Below are positions 1-6,164 of a DNA stretch of 13,788 nt, piece by piece. The notes under the pieces were generated by a model. That model saw only the letters and a list, made by a program, of their open reading frames with translations, searched no databases and was not told the origin of the DNA. Every line of letters starts with the position of its first letter. Positions within the stretch are counted from its first letter, which is position 1. Made by a program: the position numbers and the translations under genes. The stretch is taken from positions 1 to 13,788 of the forward strand of contig JAOUGG010000013.1 of assembly GCA_029857855.1 (NCBI GenBank), in the 5' to 3' direction. Source of the stretch: Acidimicrobiia bacterium (GTDB taxonomy: Bacteria > Actinomycetota > Acidimicrobiia > Acidimicrobiales > SZUA-35).

Positions 1-189
1 GAAGCCGGCCAGGGCATCTGGATGGTTGAGTACCACCATGGGGGCGACCTGTGCGGCCGAGTCGTCGAACCGTTCGGCGAACAGCCGGGGCGTGATCCCG
101 AGCTTGACCGCAGCCTGGTAGGTCATCCGGGCGATCTGACCGGCGCCGACGATACCGAGGCGGTAGAGGTGGGGGATGTCCAACGGCAC
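1..189 (-). CDS. purK: PurK, 5-(carboxyamino)imidazole ribonucleotide synthase (N-terminal part; continues past left edge)
   Basis: Only the first 63 codons are present and the frame is open to base 1. PurK is an ATP-grasp enzyme of de novo purine synthesis that carboxylates AIR with ATP and bicarbonate in the cytoplasm. The visible part is its nucleotide-binding entry: LGIVGAGQIARMTYQAA (about residues 11-27) followed by a DDSAAQVAP stretch. The glycine-rich turn, the G-Q-x-x-R-M signature and the D-D-x-A-A-Q-V segment match PurK as I know it from mycobacteria. I chose the GTG at 189-187 because TACTGT lies 6 bases before it on the minus strand, the spacing of a leaderless promoter. TTG at 183 or 195 are alternatives, and no good Shine-Dalgarno is seen. 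It is divergent from the amidohydrolase at 337. Family assignment is confident; the rest of the gene lies outside the window. Confidence 0.85.
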   Translation of the reverse strand, partial: MPLDIPHLYRLGIVGAGQIARMTYQAAVKLGITPRLFAERFDDSAAQVAPMVVLNHPDALAGF

Positions 190-336
190 GCCCAAACAGT
201 AGCCGCAGTGACCTGGTGGTCGGCACCATTCCCCTCCGAGCGGCGGGATCTGCGGTAGGTTGCGGTTAGGAATCCGGCGTCGCCGACGGTCCCGAGCCGC
301 CGCTGACCGGTCCGCCCGCCGGGGTTCCTCCGCTGC
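190..336. other. Divergent intergenic region between purK and the amidohydrolase gene
   Basis: This 147-base gap must hold the promoters of both divergent genes. On the plus strand TAGGTT (256-261) could serve as a -10 box for the amidohydrolase with a leader of about 70 bases, but no matching -35 is evident. A stop codon in frame with the amidohydrolase (304-306) limits its upstream extension. No RNA gene or repeat was seen. Confidence 0.5.
196..201 (-). promoter_or_regulatory. Putative -10 box (TACTGT) of a leaderless purK transcript
   Basis: Read on the minus strand, TACTGT matches TANNNT and ends 6 bases before the GTG proposed as the purK start. This would put the transcription start at or next to the G of GTG. 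No convincing -35 hexamer is visible. The same arrangement recurs at several other starts in this window, which raises its credibility. Confidence 0.5.
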
Positions 337-1971
337 ATGTCCCCATCGCCGCTCGACCATCCCCATCTCTGGAACCGCCGAAAGCTCCTGACCACGCTGG
401 GCTTCGGCGCCGCCGCGGCCGTCACCACCCGGGTGGCCTGGTCGACCTGGCAGGAGTACCAATCGGACCTCGGCCGCGGCGACACGTCGACCGTGGGGAC
501 GTGGGCTCAGCTGGAGGCGGTGGACGACGAGCCGGAGGTCGAGATCGTCGTCAGTCCGGCGGGACCGGTCGCCACCCCGGTTGTGGCCGGAGAGGCTGCC
601 GGTCCGGGGCCCGACCACCTCTTCGACATCGTGATCGACAACGGTCGGGTCATTGATCCGGCCTCCGGATTCGACGGCCTCGTCAACGTCGGCATCGACG
701 GCGATCGGATCACCGCCCTGCTCGCCGTGCCGCTCCGAGGCCGCGAAACCATCGATGCCACGGGGCTGATCGTCGCCCCGGGCTTCATCGATCTGCTGTC
801 CTATGAGCCGAACGAGTTCGGAGCCTGGCTGAAGATCGCGGACGGCGTGACCTCGAACCTGGCCATGCATGGGGTCAGTTCGTCGGCCGAGCAGTTCTTC
901 GAGCGCTACACCGGCGCATCGCCGGTGCATTTCGGAGGTGCGTTCCATCATCACTACTGGCGCGGTAGCCAGCTGGGGATCGGCATCGAGGAGGCACCCT
1001 CGCCGGCCGCGCTGGATCGGCTGGAGCAGGCGGCCCGCAACGGCATCGAGCGAGGTTTCGCCGGTATCGCGTTCTCCCCGGAGTACTCGCCGGGTACGAC
1101 CAACGACGAGATGGCCCGGCTGGTATCGGTCGCCGCCGAGTACAGCCACGTCAGCTTCTTTCACCTTCGCTATTCCGATCCGGATCCTCCCGGAACGAGT
1201 CTCGAGGCGATCGCCGAGGTGCTGAGCATCGCCGAGCGATACGAAACCGCGATCCACCTTCAGCATCTCACCAGCACCGGCGGGACCTTTGTCATGGATG
1301 AGGCCATCGCTCTGATCGAACAGGCCCGCGATTTCGGTATCGACGTCACGGCCTGCGTCTACCCCTACGATTTCTGGGGTACGTTCCTGGCCAGCAACCG
1401 TTTCTCCCGGGGATGGCGCGAGCGGTATCGGATCGACTACGACGACCTGCAGATAGCCGGAACCACCGAACGGTTGACGGCGGCCACGTTCGCCCGGGCC
1501 CGCGCCGAGAACAAGCTGGTGGCCGCCATCGGTTCGATTCCCGAGGGCGAGGTCCGGCTGGCGATGACCCGGCCCTGGGTGATGATCGGCAGTGACGCCA
1601 TCCCCACCGTCGGGCTCAACAACCATCCCCGAGGGGCCGGGACGTTCGCCCGGACACTCGGTCACTATGTCCGGGAGCTCGGCGTGCTTGACCTGCGCAC
1701 GGGCCTGGCGAAGATGACGATTCAGCCTGCACTCCGTGTCGAGCGGATGATTCCGGCCATGAGACGGAAGGGCCGCCTGCAGCGTGGTGCCGACGCCGAC
1801 GTCGTGGTGTTCGACCCGCTGCGCATTGCCGACCAGGCGACCGTGGCCGAGCCGGGGCGGCCTTCGGCCGGGGTGTCGTGGGTGTTGGTCGACGGGCGAA
1901 TCGCCCTGCGGGCGGGTCGGCCTCAGCGCGACGTGCTGGCCGGGCGACCATTGGCGGCCGACGCGTCGTAG
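337..1971 (+). CDS. Tat-exported amidohydrolase of the D-aminoacylase (N-acyl-D-amino-acid deacylase) type
   Basis: A 544-residue protein. The N-terminus has NRRKLLTT (13-20) before a small hydrophobic stretch (21-35), which looks like a twin-arginine signal, so it probably acts outside the membrane; no lipobox is obvious. A linker (about 40-92) precedes the amidohydrolase fold, which opens at FDIVIDNGRVIDP (96-108) and closes with GRLQRGADADVVVFDP (479-494). Family features are APGFID (147-152), FHLR (H276), IHLQH (H307/H310), GSD (D420) and HPRGAGTFART (430-440). The family normally cleaves N-acyl-D-amino acids. Oddly, the metal-binding HxH that should follow APGFID is replaced by LLSY, and the usual metal-bridging Cys appears to be His (H178). 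The remaining ligand positions are kept, so activity may be altered or use one metal. The start is the only in-frame start after the stop at 304. Substrate is unknown; fold assignment is confident. Confidence 0.82.
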   Translation: MSPSPLDHPHLWNRRKLLTTLGFGAAAAVTTRVAWSTWQEYQSDLGRGDTSTVGTWAQLEAVDDEPEVEIVVSPAGPVATPVVAGEAAGPGPDHLFDIVIDNGRVIDPASGFDGLVNVGIDGDRITALLAVPLRGRETIDATGLIVAPGFIDLLSYEPNEFGAWLKIADGVTSNLAMHGVSSSAEQFFERYTGASPVHFGGAFHHHYWRGSQLGIGIEEAPSPAALDRLEQAARNGIERGFAGIAFSPEYSPGTTNDEMARLVSVAAEYSHVSFFHLRYSDPDPPGTSLEAIAEVLSIAERYETAIHLQHLTSTGGTFVMDEAIALIEQARDFGIDVTACVYPYDFWGTFLASNRFSRGWRERYRIDYDDLQIAGTTERLTAATFARARAENKLVAAIGSIPEGEVRLAMTRPWVMIGSDAIPTVGLNNHPRGAGTFARTLGHYVRELGVLDLRTGLAKMTIQPALRVERMIPAMRRKGRLQRGADADVVVFDPLRIADQATVAEPGRPSAGVSWVLVDGRIALRAGRPQRDVLAGRPLAADAS

Positions 1972-1985
1972 ACCCGATCGGGGTC
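1971..1985. terminator. Small stem-loop over the stop codons of two convergent genes
   Basis: GACCC (1971-1975) and GGGTC (1981-1985) form a 5-bp stem with a 5-base loop. It spans the ends of the convergent genes that stop at 1971 (plus) and 1984 (minus). There is no T tract, so its role as a bidirectional terminator is only a guess. Confidence 0.25.
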
Positions 1986-2418
1986 AGTCGTCGAGGACGT
2001 CGCTGAATGAGGTGAGAACCTGGTCGACGTAGTGGCAGGAGCTCTGGCCCTCGGTGGCGAGGCCGTCGACGAACGCCCGCACCACGGTCATGGTGAACGG
2101 CTTGTGGGTGGCCGCCTCGACCGGGGTGGCGGCGGAACGAATGAACGGGGAGTGGAGGCACTTGTCGAGGCCGTGGAGGAGGAACTCGCCGACCTCGGGA
2201 TCGATCTGGCCGGACCACCGGAACGGATCACCTGACGACCCGGCCTCGGCCGCCCTGGCCGACCACCGCTCGATGAAGGTACCCCAGAGGTCCACCATGT
2301 CGGGTGAGACCCGACTCATGGCCTCAGGATCGGAACGGAGTTCGATAATGAGGCGACGGGCGAACTTCGTCCATCCTTCGGCTTCGACAGCCGGGCAGGG
2401 GCCGAGCTCTACTAGCAC
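1984..2418 (-). CDS. Conserved-looking hypothetical protein, 144 residues
   Basis: I do not recognise this protein. It has no signal peptide or membrane segment and looks mostly helical and mildly acidic. Distinct parts are an N-terminal helix ending RRLIIELRSD (21-30), a central W-rich part (W45, W52, W68), and a C-terminal helical segment with C87, H89, H105, C128 and H129. The Cys/His positions could bind a metal, but no named motif is formed. The GTG start at 2418 is the only start after an in-frame stop upstream and has TACCAT 7 bases before it, suggesting a leaderless transcript of its own. It is the last gene of the minus-strand run below the NUDIX gene and is convergent with the amidohydrolase. 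Coding reality is supported by length and by codon third positions rich in G/C. Confidence 0.7.
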   Translation of the reverse strand: MLVELGPCPAVEAEGWTKFARRLIIELRSDPEAMSRVSPDMVDLWGTFIERWSARAAEAGSSGDPFRWSGQIDPEVGEFLLHGLDKCLHSPFIRSAATPVEAATHKPFTMTVVRAFVDGLATEGQSSCHYVDQVLTSFSDVLDD

Positions 2419-2425
2419 GATTCCG

Positions 2426-2431
2426 ATGGTA
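2426..2431 (-). promoter_or_regulatory. Putative -10 box (TACCAT) with possible -35, leaderless promoter of the 144-residue protein gene
   Basis: On the minus strand TACCAT is followed by 7 bases and then the GTG start at 2418. A possible -35 element TTGGCG (2453 down to 2448) lies 16 bases upstream of the box. This is the only such box in the window with a recognisable -35. An inverted repeat overlaps the -35. Confidence 0.5.
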
Positions 2432-2450
2432 CATCGCTGCCGGTGGACGC

Positions 2451-2469
2451 CAAACGGACTCGCCGTTTG
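2451..2469. repeat. Perfect inverted repeat CAAACGG-N5-CCGTTTG
   Basis: The two 7-base arms (2451-2457 and 2463-2469) are exact reverse complements separated by ACTCG. It lies between the NUDIX stop (2497) and the next start (2418), and one arm overlaps the proposed -35. It could be an operator for the downstream gene, or a weak terminator hairpin after the NUDIX gene, although no T tract follows on the minus strand. Confidence 0.5.
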
Positions 2470-2496
2470 TCTCCATCTCGTAAGAGTTGCGAGCGA

Positions 2497-3000
2497 TCAG
2501 TCCATCGTGTCGGCGAGCGCCGATACGATCAGGTCGACGATGGGAGCCTGCCCCTTGTGCAGTTTCGAGCGGGCATCCGCCAGATGGTACCACTCGGCGC
2601 GGTCGATCTCGGGCACGTCGATCAGTTGCCCGGATCGAGGTGGCCACTCGATCTCGACGATGTTGCTCTCGATCGGCTCCGGCTCGAACTCACCGGCGAT
2701 CAGGACCGCGTGGATCGTCTTTCGGCCGGCCCGGAGCGGCTCGAGCGTGATCGCCGCAACGTCAGCCGGGGGAGCGGGTGCCCGGCGGCCCAGCTCCTCG
2801 GCGAACTCTCGGCGGGCGGCATCGGCCACCGTCTCGGTTTCCGGATCGAATTCGCCTTTGGGGATCGACCAACCGTGCTCGTCCTTGTTGGCCCAGAACG
2901 GCCCGCCGGGGTGTACGAGCAGGATCTCGACGGACTGCTCCAGCGGTTGGCCGGAGGCCGTGCGCCGGTACAGGACGATCCCGGCCGAATGGGTTGCCAT
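2497..3000 (-). CDS. NUDIX hydrolase (predicted NTP pyrophosphohydrolase, COG4119-like)
   Basis: A 167-residue cytoplasmic protein. It begins with SAGIVLYRR (5-13), followed by ILLVHPGGPFWANKDE (26-41) and WSIPKGE (44-50). It then has a Nudix box from G49 to G71 with the core RREFAEELG (63-71), whose E65, E68 and E69 would bind Mg2+. NUDIX enzymes cleave nucleoside diphosphates linked to another moiety. The HPGGPFWA and WSIPKGE pattern is typical of the COG4119 group, whose substrate is not settled. The Nudix box has one extra residue between its first Gly and Glu compared with the standard spacing. The gene sits 31 bases after the preceding minus-strand gene with no promoter signal visible, so it is probably co-transcribed. 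The ATG at 3000 is followed at once by the first strand of the fold, which supports it. Confidence 0.88.
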   Translation of the reverse strand: MATHSAGIVLYRRTASGQPLEQSVEILLVHPGGPFWANKDEHGWSIPKGEFDPETETVADAARREFAEELGRRAPAPPADVAAITLEPLRAGRKTIHAVLIAGEFEPEPIESNIVEIEWPPRSGQLIDVPEIDRAEWYHLADARSKLHKGQAPIVDLIVSALADTMD

Positions 3001-3031
3001 GACAGGGCGGGCGAGGCGGCGCGGACGGACG

Positions 3032-3475
3032 TCAGCCCGGCAGGCGAACCTTCAGCTCGGCCCGCCCGATGCGATGGAGCACCGAGTTGAACACTCGGGC
3101 GTCGTCGTCGAACCCGAGTACGTCCTCGAGATCGTCCGAGGCGTCGTCGTTGAGGATGAAGTATTCGATCGCTCCTCGAACCAGGGCCCGGTCACGGCGA
3201 TCGAAATCACGGCTGAAGGCCAACAGCTTGGTGGCCGCTTCGGCCACGAGTACAGCGGTCTCCACGTCGGTGCTCGGTCCGGCGTTGGTCCTCACGTGAT
3301 CGAGGTGAATGCCGACCACCTCGGTGAGCTGCTCCAATTCCTCGGCCGAGGTGTCGATGCAAAGGCGCCGGAACCGTCGCTGCTCGTCGGGGTGCAGGAG
3401 ATCCTCGATGTCGAAGTCGAGTTCGGTGTCGGCCCCGTCGAGCCCGGGTTGGTGTAAGTTACCGCCGCTGGTCAT
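3032..3475 (-). CDS. Small acidic helical protein, weakly DUF1232/YkvA-like C-terminus
   Basis: A 147-residue protein, strongly acidic at its N-terminus (DTELDFDIEDLL, 16-27). The C-terminal part, residues 97-138, runs ALVRGAIEYFILNDD and then VLGFDDDARVFNSVLHRIGR. The hydrophobic helix followed by a G-[FY]-x-D-D-A turn and another helix recalls DUF1232 (YkvA) proteins, but the similarity is short and I hold it loosely. No clear membrane segment is seen. The open frame extends upstream to 3631, but that extension is Ser/Arg/Pro-rich and overlaps the PIG-L gene, so I start at the ATG at 3475. CATACT lies 6 bases before it and could be a leaderless -10 box. It is 76 bases after the PIG-L stop and 31 bases before the NUDIX start. 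Function is unknown. Confidence 0.72.
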   Translation of the reverse strand: MTSGGNLHQPGLDGADTELDFDIEDLLHPDEQRRFRRLCIDTSAEELEQLTEVVGIHLDHVRTNAGPSTDVETAVLVAEAATKLLAFSRDFDRRDRALVRGAIEYFILNDDASDDLEDVLGFDDDARVFNSVLHRIGRAELKVRLPG

Positions 3476-3481
3476 GTGCCA

Positions 3482-3487
3482 AGTATG
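3482..3487 (-). promoter_or_regulatory. Possible -10 box (CATACT) before the small acidic protein gene
   Basis: On the minus strand CATACT ends 6 bases before the ATG at 3475. It matches TATAAT at four of six positions, including the most conserved A2 and T6, but it lacks the first T of TANNNT. No -35 was found. This is the weakest member of the leaderless series. Confidence 0.3.
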
Positions 3488-3551
3488 GACGATGGGGCCC
3501 GACTCTGCACGGTCCACTCGATGACAGGATCGTCTGCACCGGCCAGTTGAG

Positions 3552-4319
3552 CTAGAGATCGTCGATGAGTTTGAAGACCTCGGCCAGCTCAATGCCGGCG
3601 GCCTTCCCGGCGGTGACGAGTTTGTCCTCAACCCGGCGGCGGAAGCGGGTCAGCTCGGGATCGTCGCCCGATTTCATCGTCGATTCGAACTGACTGTGAT
3701 GGGAGGTGAGGGCCCGGTACTTGGCTTCGAGAAAGCCGTCGACGTTCTCGGCGTGATCGGGTTCGTCGGCCTCGAACAGCAGCAGCAGGTCGGGGCGATG
3801 ATGGGGAAGCGGAAGGTCCGGGAAGAACTTCGGGTCGCGCGCCGCCACGATCCCGTCGGTGGTCAGCAACCCGGCGTGGCGGTGATCGGGATGGAGGCGG
3901 TACCGCTTCCAGGGATCGTGACCGAGCACCACGTTCGGCCGAGTCCGTCGGATCACCTCGGCCACCTGGCGCCGCTGGGTCATGCCGGACTCCAGTTCAC
4001 CGTCGGGCCAACCAAGGAAGACCACCTCACCGGTGGCTCCGAGCGCCGTGGCGGCCGCCCGCTGCTCATCCTGGCGGACGGCGATCAGCGCCTGCTCGTC
4101 GGCATCGGGGTCCCAGGTTCCCTTCGAGCCATCGGTGCAGACCAGGACGTGCACATCGCAGCCGTCGGCCGCCCACTTGGCCAGCGTCGCCCCGCAGCCG
4201 AAGTCGATGTCGTCGGGGTGGGCGCCGATGGCCAGGGCTCGTTCGGGTGTCGCCAGGTTCATGGTGAACGACGTCATCTCGACCGCTGCCGGCGTGAGAG
4301 GATTCTGGGCTTCGGTCAC
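3552..4319 (-). CDS. PIG-L/LmbE family zinc deacetylase
   Basis: A 255-residue cytoplasmic enzyme of the family that includes MshB and Mca, which remove acyl groups from N-acylated amino sugars or cleave mycothiol conjugates. AHPDD (33-37) and HPDH (143-146) give the expected zinc ligands H34, D37 and H146 and the catalytic Asp D36. Other family parts are TDGSKGTWD (62-70), RQDEQRAAA (82-90) and FLGWPDGEL (101-109). Its GTG start at 4319 overlaps the cofC stop as GTGA, so it is probably translated by re-initiation after cofC. An internal ATG (codon 20) is a possible alternative start nearer the fold. The substrate cannot be told from sequence. The fixed pairing with cofC raises the idea of a role near F420 or a low-molecular-weight thiol, which is inference only. 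Confidence 0.9.
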   Translation of the reverse strand: MTEAQNPLTPAAVEMTSFTMNLATPERALAIGAHPDDIDFGCGATLAKWAADGCDVHVLVCTDGSKGTWDPDADEQALIAVRQDEQRAAATALGATGEVVFLGWPDGELESGMTQRRQVAEVIRRTRPNVVLGHDPWKRYRLHPDHRHAGLLTTDGIVAARDPKFFPDLPLPHHRPDLLLLFEADEPDHAENVDGFLEAKYRALTSHHSQFESTMKSGDDPELTRFRRRVEDKLVTAGKAAGIELAEVFKLIDDL

Positions 4320-4963
4320 CGTGAACCCTTCGGTTCGCGTTCGGGCCCGTAGATCTCCTCTGTCAGCCAGGCTGCGAGATCATCGGGGGTGTCGAGGTCC
4401 CAGCCGAGACGCTCGTCGACGACCATCTGAACCGCCAGGCCGAGTCGTTCCGCTTCGCCTCGATGAAGGTCGGCCGACCCGGGACCGTAGCGGAAGATGA
4501 AGGGCGGATCGAGGTCCAGTGGCAGCGCCAACACGTTCGTGCCGGTGCCGTGGCGATCGGCGACCACCACGACGCCGCGGTCGAACGGCGCCCGGTCGAG
4601 CCAGGTCAGGTCCCGGGCGAGCGGGAGGTCGGAGTGGCTGATGATGGCCCGGTCGTGGCCGATTGAGCGGGCCATCACGGCGGCCTCGGTCATCGCCGGG
4701 TTCAGGCCGGTGGCGGTCACCTCGAGCACCCCGACTCCGATTTCGGTGGCCCAGTCGGCGACCAGATCACTGTCGCACACGATGTAGGTCGGTAGTGGGC
4801 TGGCCGCTGCGATCACACCGGCCGCCATCCTGCGGGCCAGCCGGTCCCGGTCACCGGGGTCGAGTCGATCGGCGAGCCGGCCTTTGGCCAGATCGAACGA
4901 CTTGACCGGCACGAGCACGGCGGTGCCGGCGTCTGACGATCTCGAATCCACCTCGGAACCCAC
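4316..4963 (-). CDS. cofC: CofC/FbiD, phosphoenolpyruvate or 2-phospho-L-lactate guanylyltransferase (coenzyme F420 synthesis)
   Basis: About 215 residues. CofC/FbiD charges phosphoenolpyruvate (in actinobacteria, where it is called FbiD) or 2-phospho-L-lactate (in archaea) with GTP. The product is passed to CofD/FbiA to build the F420 side chain. Counting from the GTG at 4963, the nucleotidyltransferase motif VPVKSFDLAKGR is at 18-29, SHSDLPLA at 109-116 (metal-binding D112), DRHGTGTNVLALP at 136-148 and GWDLDTPDDL at 187-196, all typical of the family. An in-frame TTG at 4972 lies upstream, but TACCCT (4977-4972) overlaps it and sits 8 bases before the GTG, favouring the GTG. The gene follows the DUF389 gene closely and overlaps the PIG-L gene by 4 bases. 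No other F420 gene is in the window. Confidence 0.9.
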   Translation of the reverse strand: MGSEVDSRSSDAGTAVLVPVKSFDLAKGRLADRLDPGDRDRLARRMAAGVIAAASPLPTYIVCDSDLVADWATEIGVGVLEVTATGLNPAMTEAAVMARSIGHDRAIISHSDLPLARDLTWLDRAPFDRGVVVVADRHGTGTNVLALPLDLDPPFIFRYGPGSADLHRGEAERLGLAVQMVVDERLGWDLDTPDDLAAWLTEEIYGPEREPKGSR

Positions 4964-4971
4964 TCCGCTCA

Positions 4972-4977
4972 AGGGTA
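4972..4977 (-). promoter_or_regulatory. Putative -10 box (TACCCT) of a leaderless cofC transcript
   Basis: On the minus strand TACCCT is followed by 8 bases and the GTG at 4963. It lies in the short gap after the DUF389 stop, so cofC and the genes below it may have their own promoter. No -35 is evident. Confidence 0.4.
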
Positions 4978-4994
4978 TCCGGGGCCGACCATCG

Positions 4995-6101
4995 TCAGTC
5001 GGCGATGACCAGAGGCGACGACTCCACCCAGTCGACCTCGACGACGGGGTTCGGGTAGGCCTCGGTGGCTACCGCAGTCCGAAGCCGATCCAGGCCCGGC
5101 GGATTCGTCGGGCCGGCGATCACGATGCTCACCTGGCCCGGCGCGACGTCGGCGCCGACCACCCGGTGGGCGTCATGCGTGTCGGCCCACTCCTCGAGGG
5201 CGGTCTCGACCCCTCGAACGAAGGTGACCTCGTCATCGGCCCGCCTCGACGTCCGCCAGACCGGGACGGTCACGGCGACCGCGAGCACCAGGGCGGCCAG
5301 TGAGGCGACCGCGACGCTCGGGTTGCGCAACGAGGGGGAATCCATGAAATCGGTCGCCAACAGGACCGCGACCGCAGCGAGAACGATGGCCAGCACGTTC
5401 ACGAGGTACAGCAGTGCCGCTCCTCGGGCCAGATGCCACTCGCCGAGTTCGACCATCAGGCCGACGGTGGCCAGTGGCGGAACCAGGGCCACGGCGATGG
5501 CCACACCGGGGACGACACTGGAGAGGTCCTTGCGGACGACGCTGTACATCCCGGCGGCGCCGGCGGCCAGGGCGATCGACAGGTCGCGGAGCCGGGGTTC
5601 GGTGCGCGACAGCTCCTCGGGGGTCACCTGGTGCACGACGAGCGTGGCCGAGATGGCCCACCCGAGGACCACGGCGCCGATCGAACCTGCAGTGATGATG
5701 GCGAGGAGTCGGAGGCTGTGGCGCATCAGCCCGAGTGTCGACGAGCAGGCCAGCCCGAGAACCGGTGTCATCAGCGGAGCGATGACCATGGCGGCGATGA
5801 CCGCGGCCGGCTGGTCGTTGGCCAGACCGAGCGTCGCCACCACCACGGACGCACCGAGCAGGAAGGTGAAGCGGGCCAGCCAGGGTGAACCGTCGGCCAG
5901 GAACAGGCGCTCGAGGATGCGGAGCCGCTCGTCGGGACGATAGATCCAGTGGTCGTCATCGCGACGACGGTTCACCGACGTGAGAACCTCGCCGAGATCG
6001 GGTACCTCCACCGGTTGTGGTGGGCCGGTCGCGACACGATCGGTGACCCGGCCGATCTCCTTGGGGTTCAGCTTCGCTCGAGAAGTGCCCACGCCGCGCA
6101 T
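4995..6101 (-). CDS. DUF389 family integral membrane protein
   Basis: A 368-residue protein. A soluble N-terminus (1-75) is followed by about seven hydrophobic segments near 76-94, 98-119, 128-155, 173-189, 197-218, 227-250 and 261-281, then a soluble C-terminal domain of about 85 residues. The family marks are AAMVIAPLMTPVLGLA (103-118) and VVPGVAIAVALVPPLATVGL (196-215), preceded by GAAGMYSVVRKDLSS (181-195). DUF389 proteins are widespread and their function is unsettled; a transport role is often guessed. The ATG at 6101 is used because the divergent gpsA promoter lies just beyond it; a GTG at 6092 is a minor alternative. A GGAG (on the minus strand, 12 bases before the ATG) is a possible, rather distant Shine-Dalgarno. 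It leads the minus-strand run that continues into cofC. Confidence 0.88.
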   Translation of the reverse strand: MRGVGTSRAKLNPKEIGRVTDRVATGPPQPVEVPDLGEVLTSVNRRRDDDHWIYRPDERLRILERLFLADGSPWLARFTFLLGASVVVATLGLANDQPAAVIAAMVIAPLMTPVLGLACSSTLGLMRHSLRLLAIITAGSIGAVVLGWAISATLVVHQVTPEELSRTEPRLRDLSIALAAGAAGMYSVVRKDLSSVVPGVAIAVALVPPLATVGLMVELGEWHLARGAALLYLVNVLAIVLAAVAVLLATDFMDSPSLRNPSVAVASLAALVLAVAVTVPVWRTSRRADDEVTFVRGVETALEEWADTHDAHRVVGADVAPGQVSIVIAGPTNPPGLDRLRTAVATEAYPNPVVEVDWVESSPLVIAD

Positions 6102-6164
6102 TGTCGCAGGCGTCTCCGTCCCGCACTAGGGTCCTTTGTCGCCGTCGGCGTTTAGAGTGGTCGG
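6102..6164. promoter_or_regulatory. Divergent promoter region between the DUF389 gene and gpsA, with leaderless gpsA -10 box
   Basis: This 63-base gap separates the divergent starts at 6101 (minus) and 6165 (plus). On the plus strand TAGAGT (6153-6158) matches TANNNT and ends 6 bases before the gpsA ATG, so gpsA is probably leaderless. No good -35 is seen for gpsA, and no clear -10 box was found for the minus-strand gene. Confidence 0.5.

Noticed and set aside
123..485. Minus-strand open frame of 120 codons across the purK/amidohydrolase gap
   Set aside because: Overlaps the purK start in another frame and the Tat leader region on the other strand; the translation has no recognisable feature.
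2054..3457. Long plus-strand open frame of 467 codons
   Set aside because: It lies antisense to three genes with recognisable or plausible products (the 144-residue protein, NUDIX and the small acidic protein). Its translation is low-complexity Ser/Arg/Gly-rich with no motif. Long antisense frames are usual in GC-rich DNA.
3476..3631. N-terminal extension of the small acidic protein into the PIG-L gene
   Set aside because: Ser/Arg/Pro-rich shadow of PIG-L coding sequence; the ATG at 3475 with a box 6 bases upstream is preferred.
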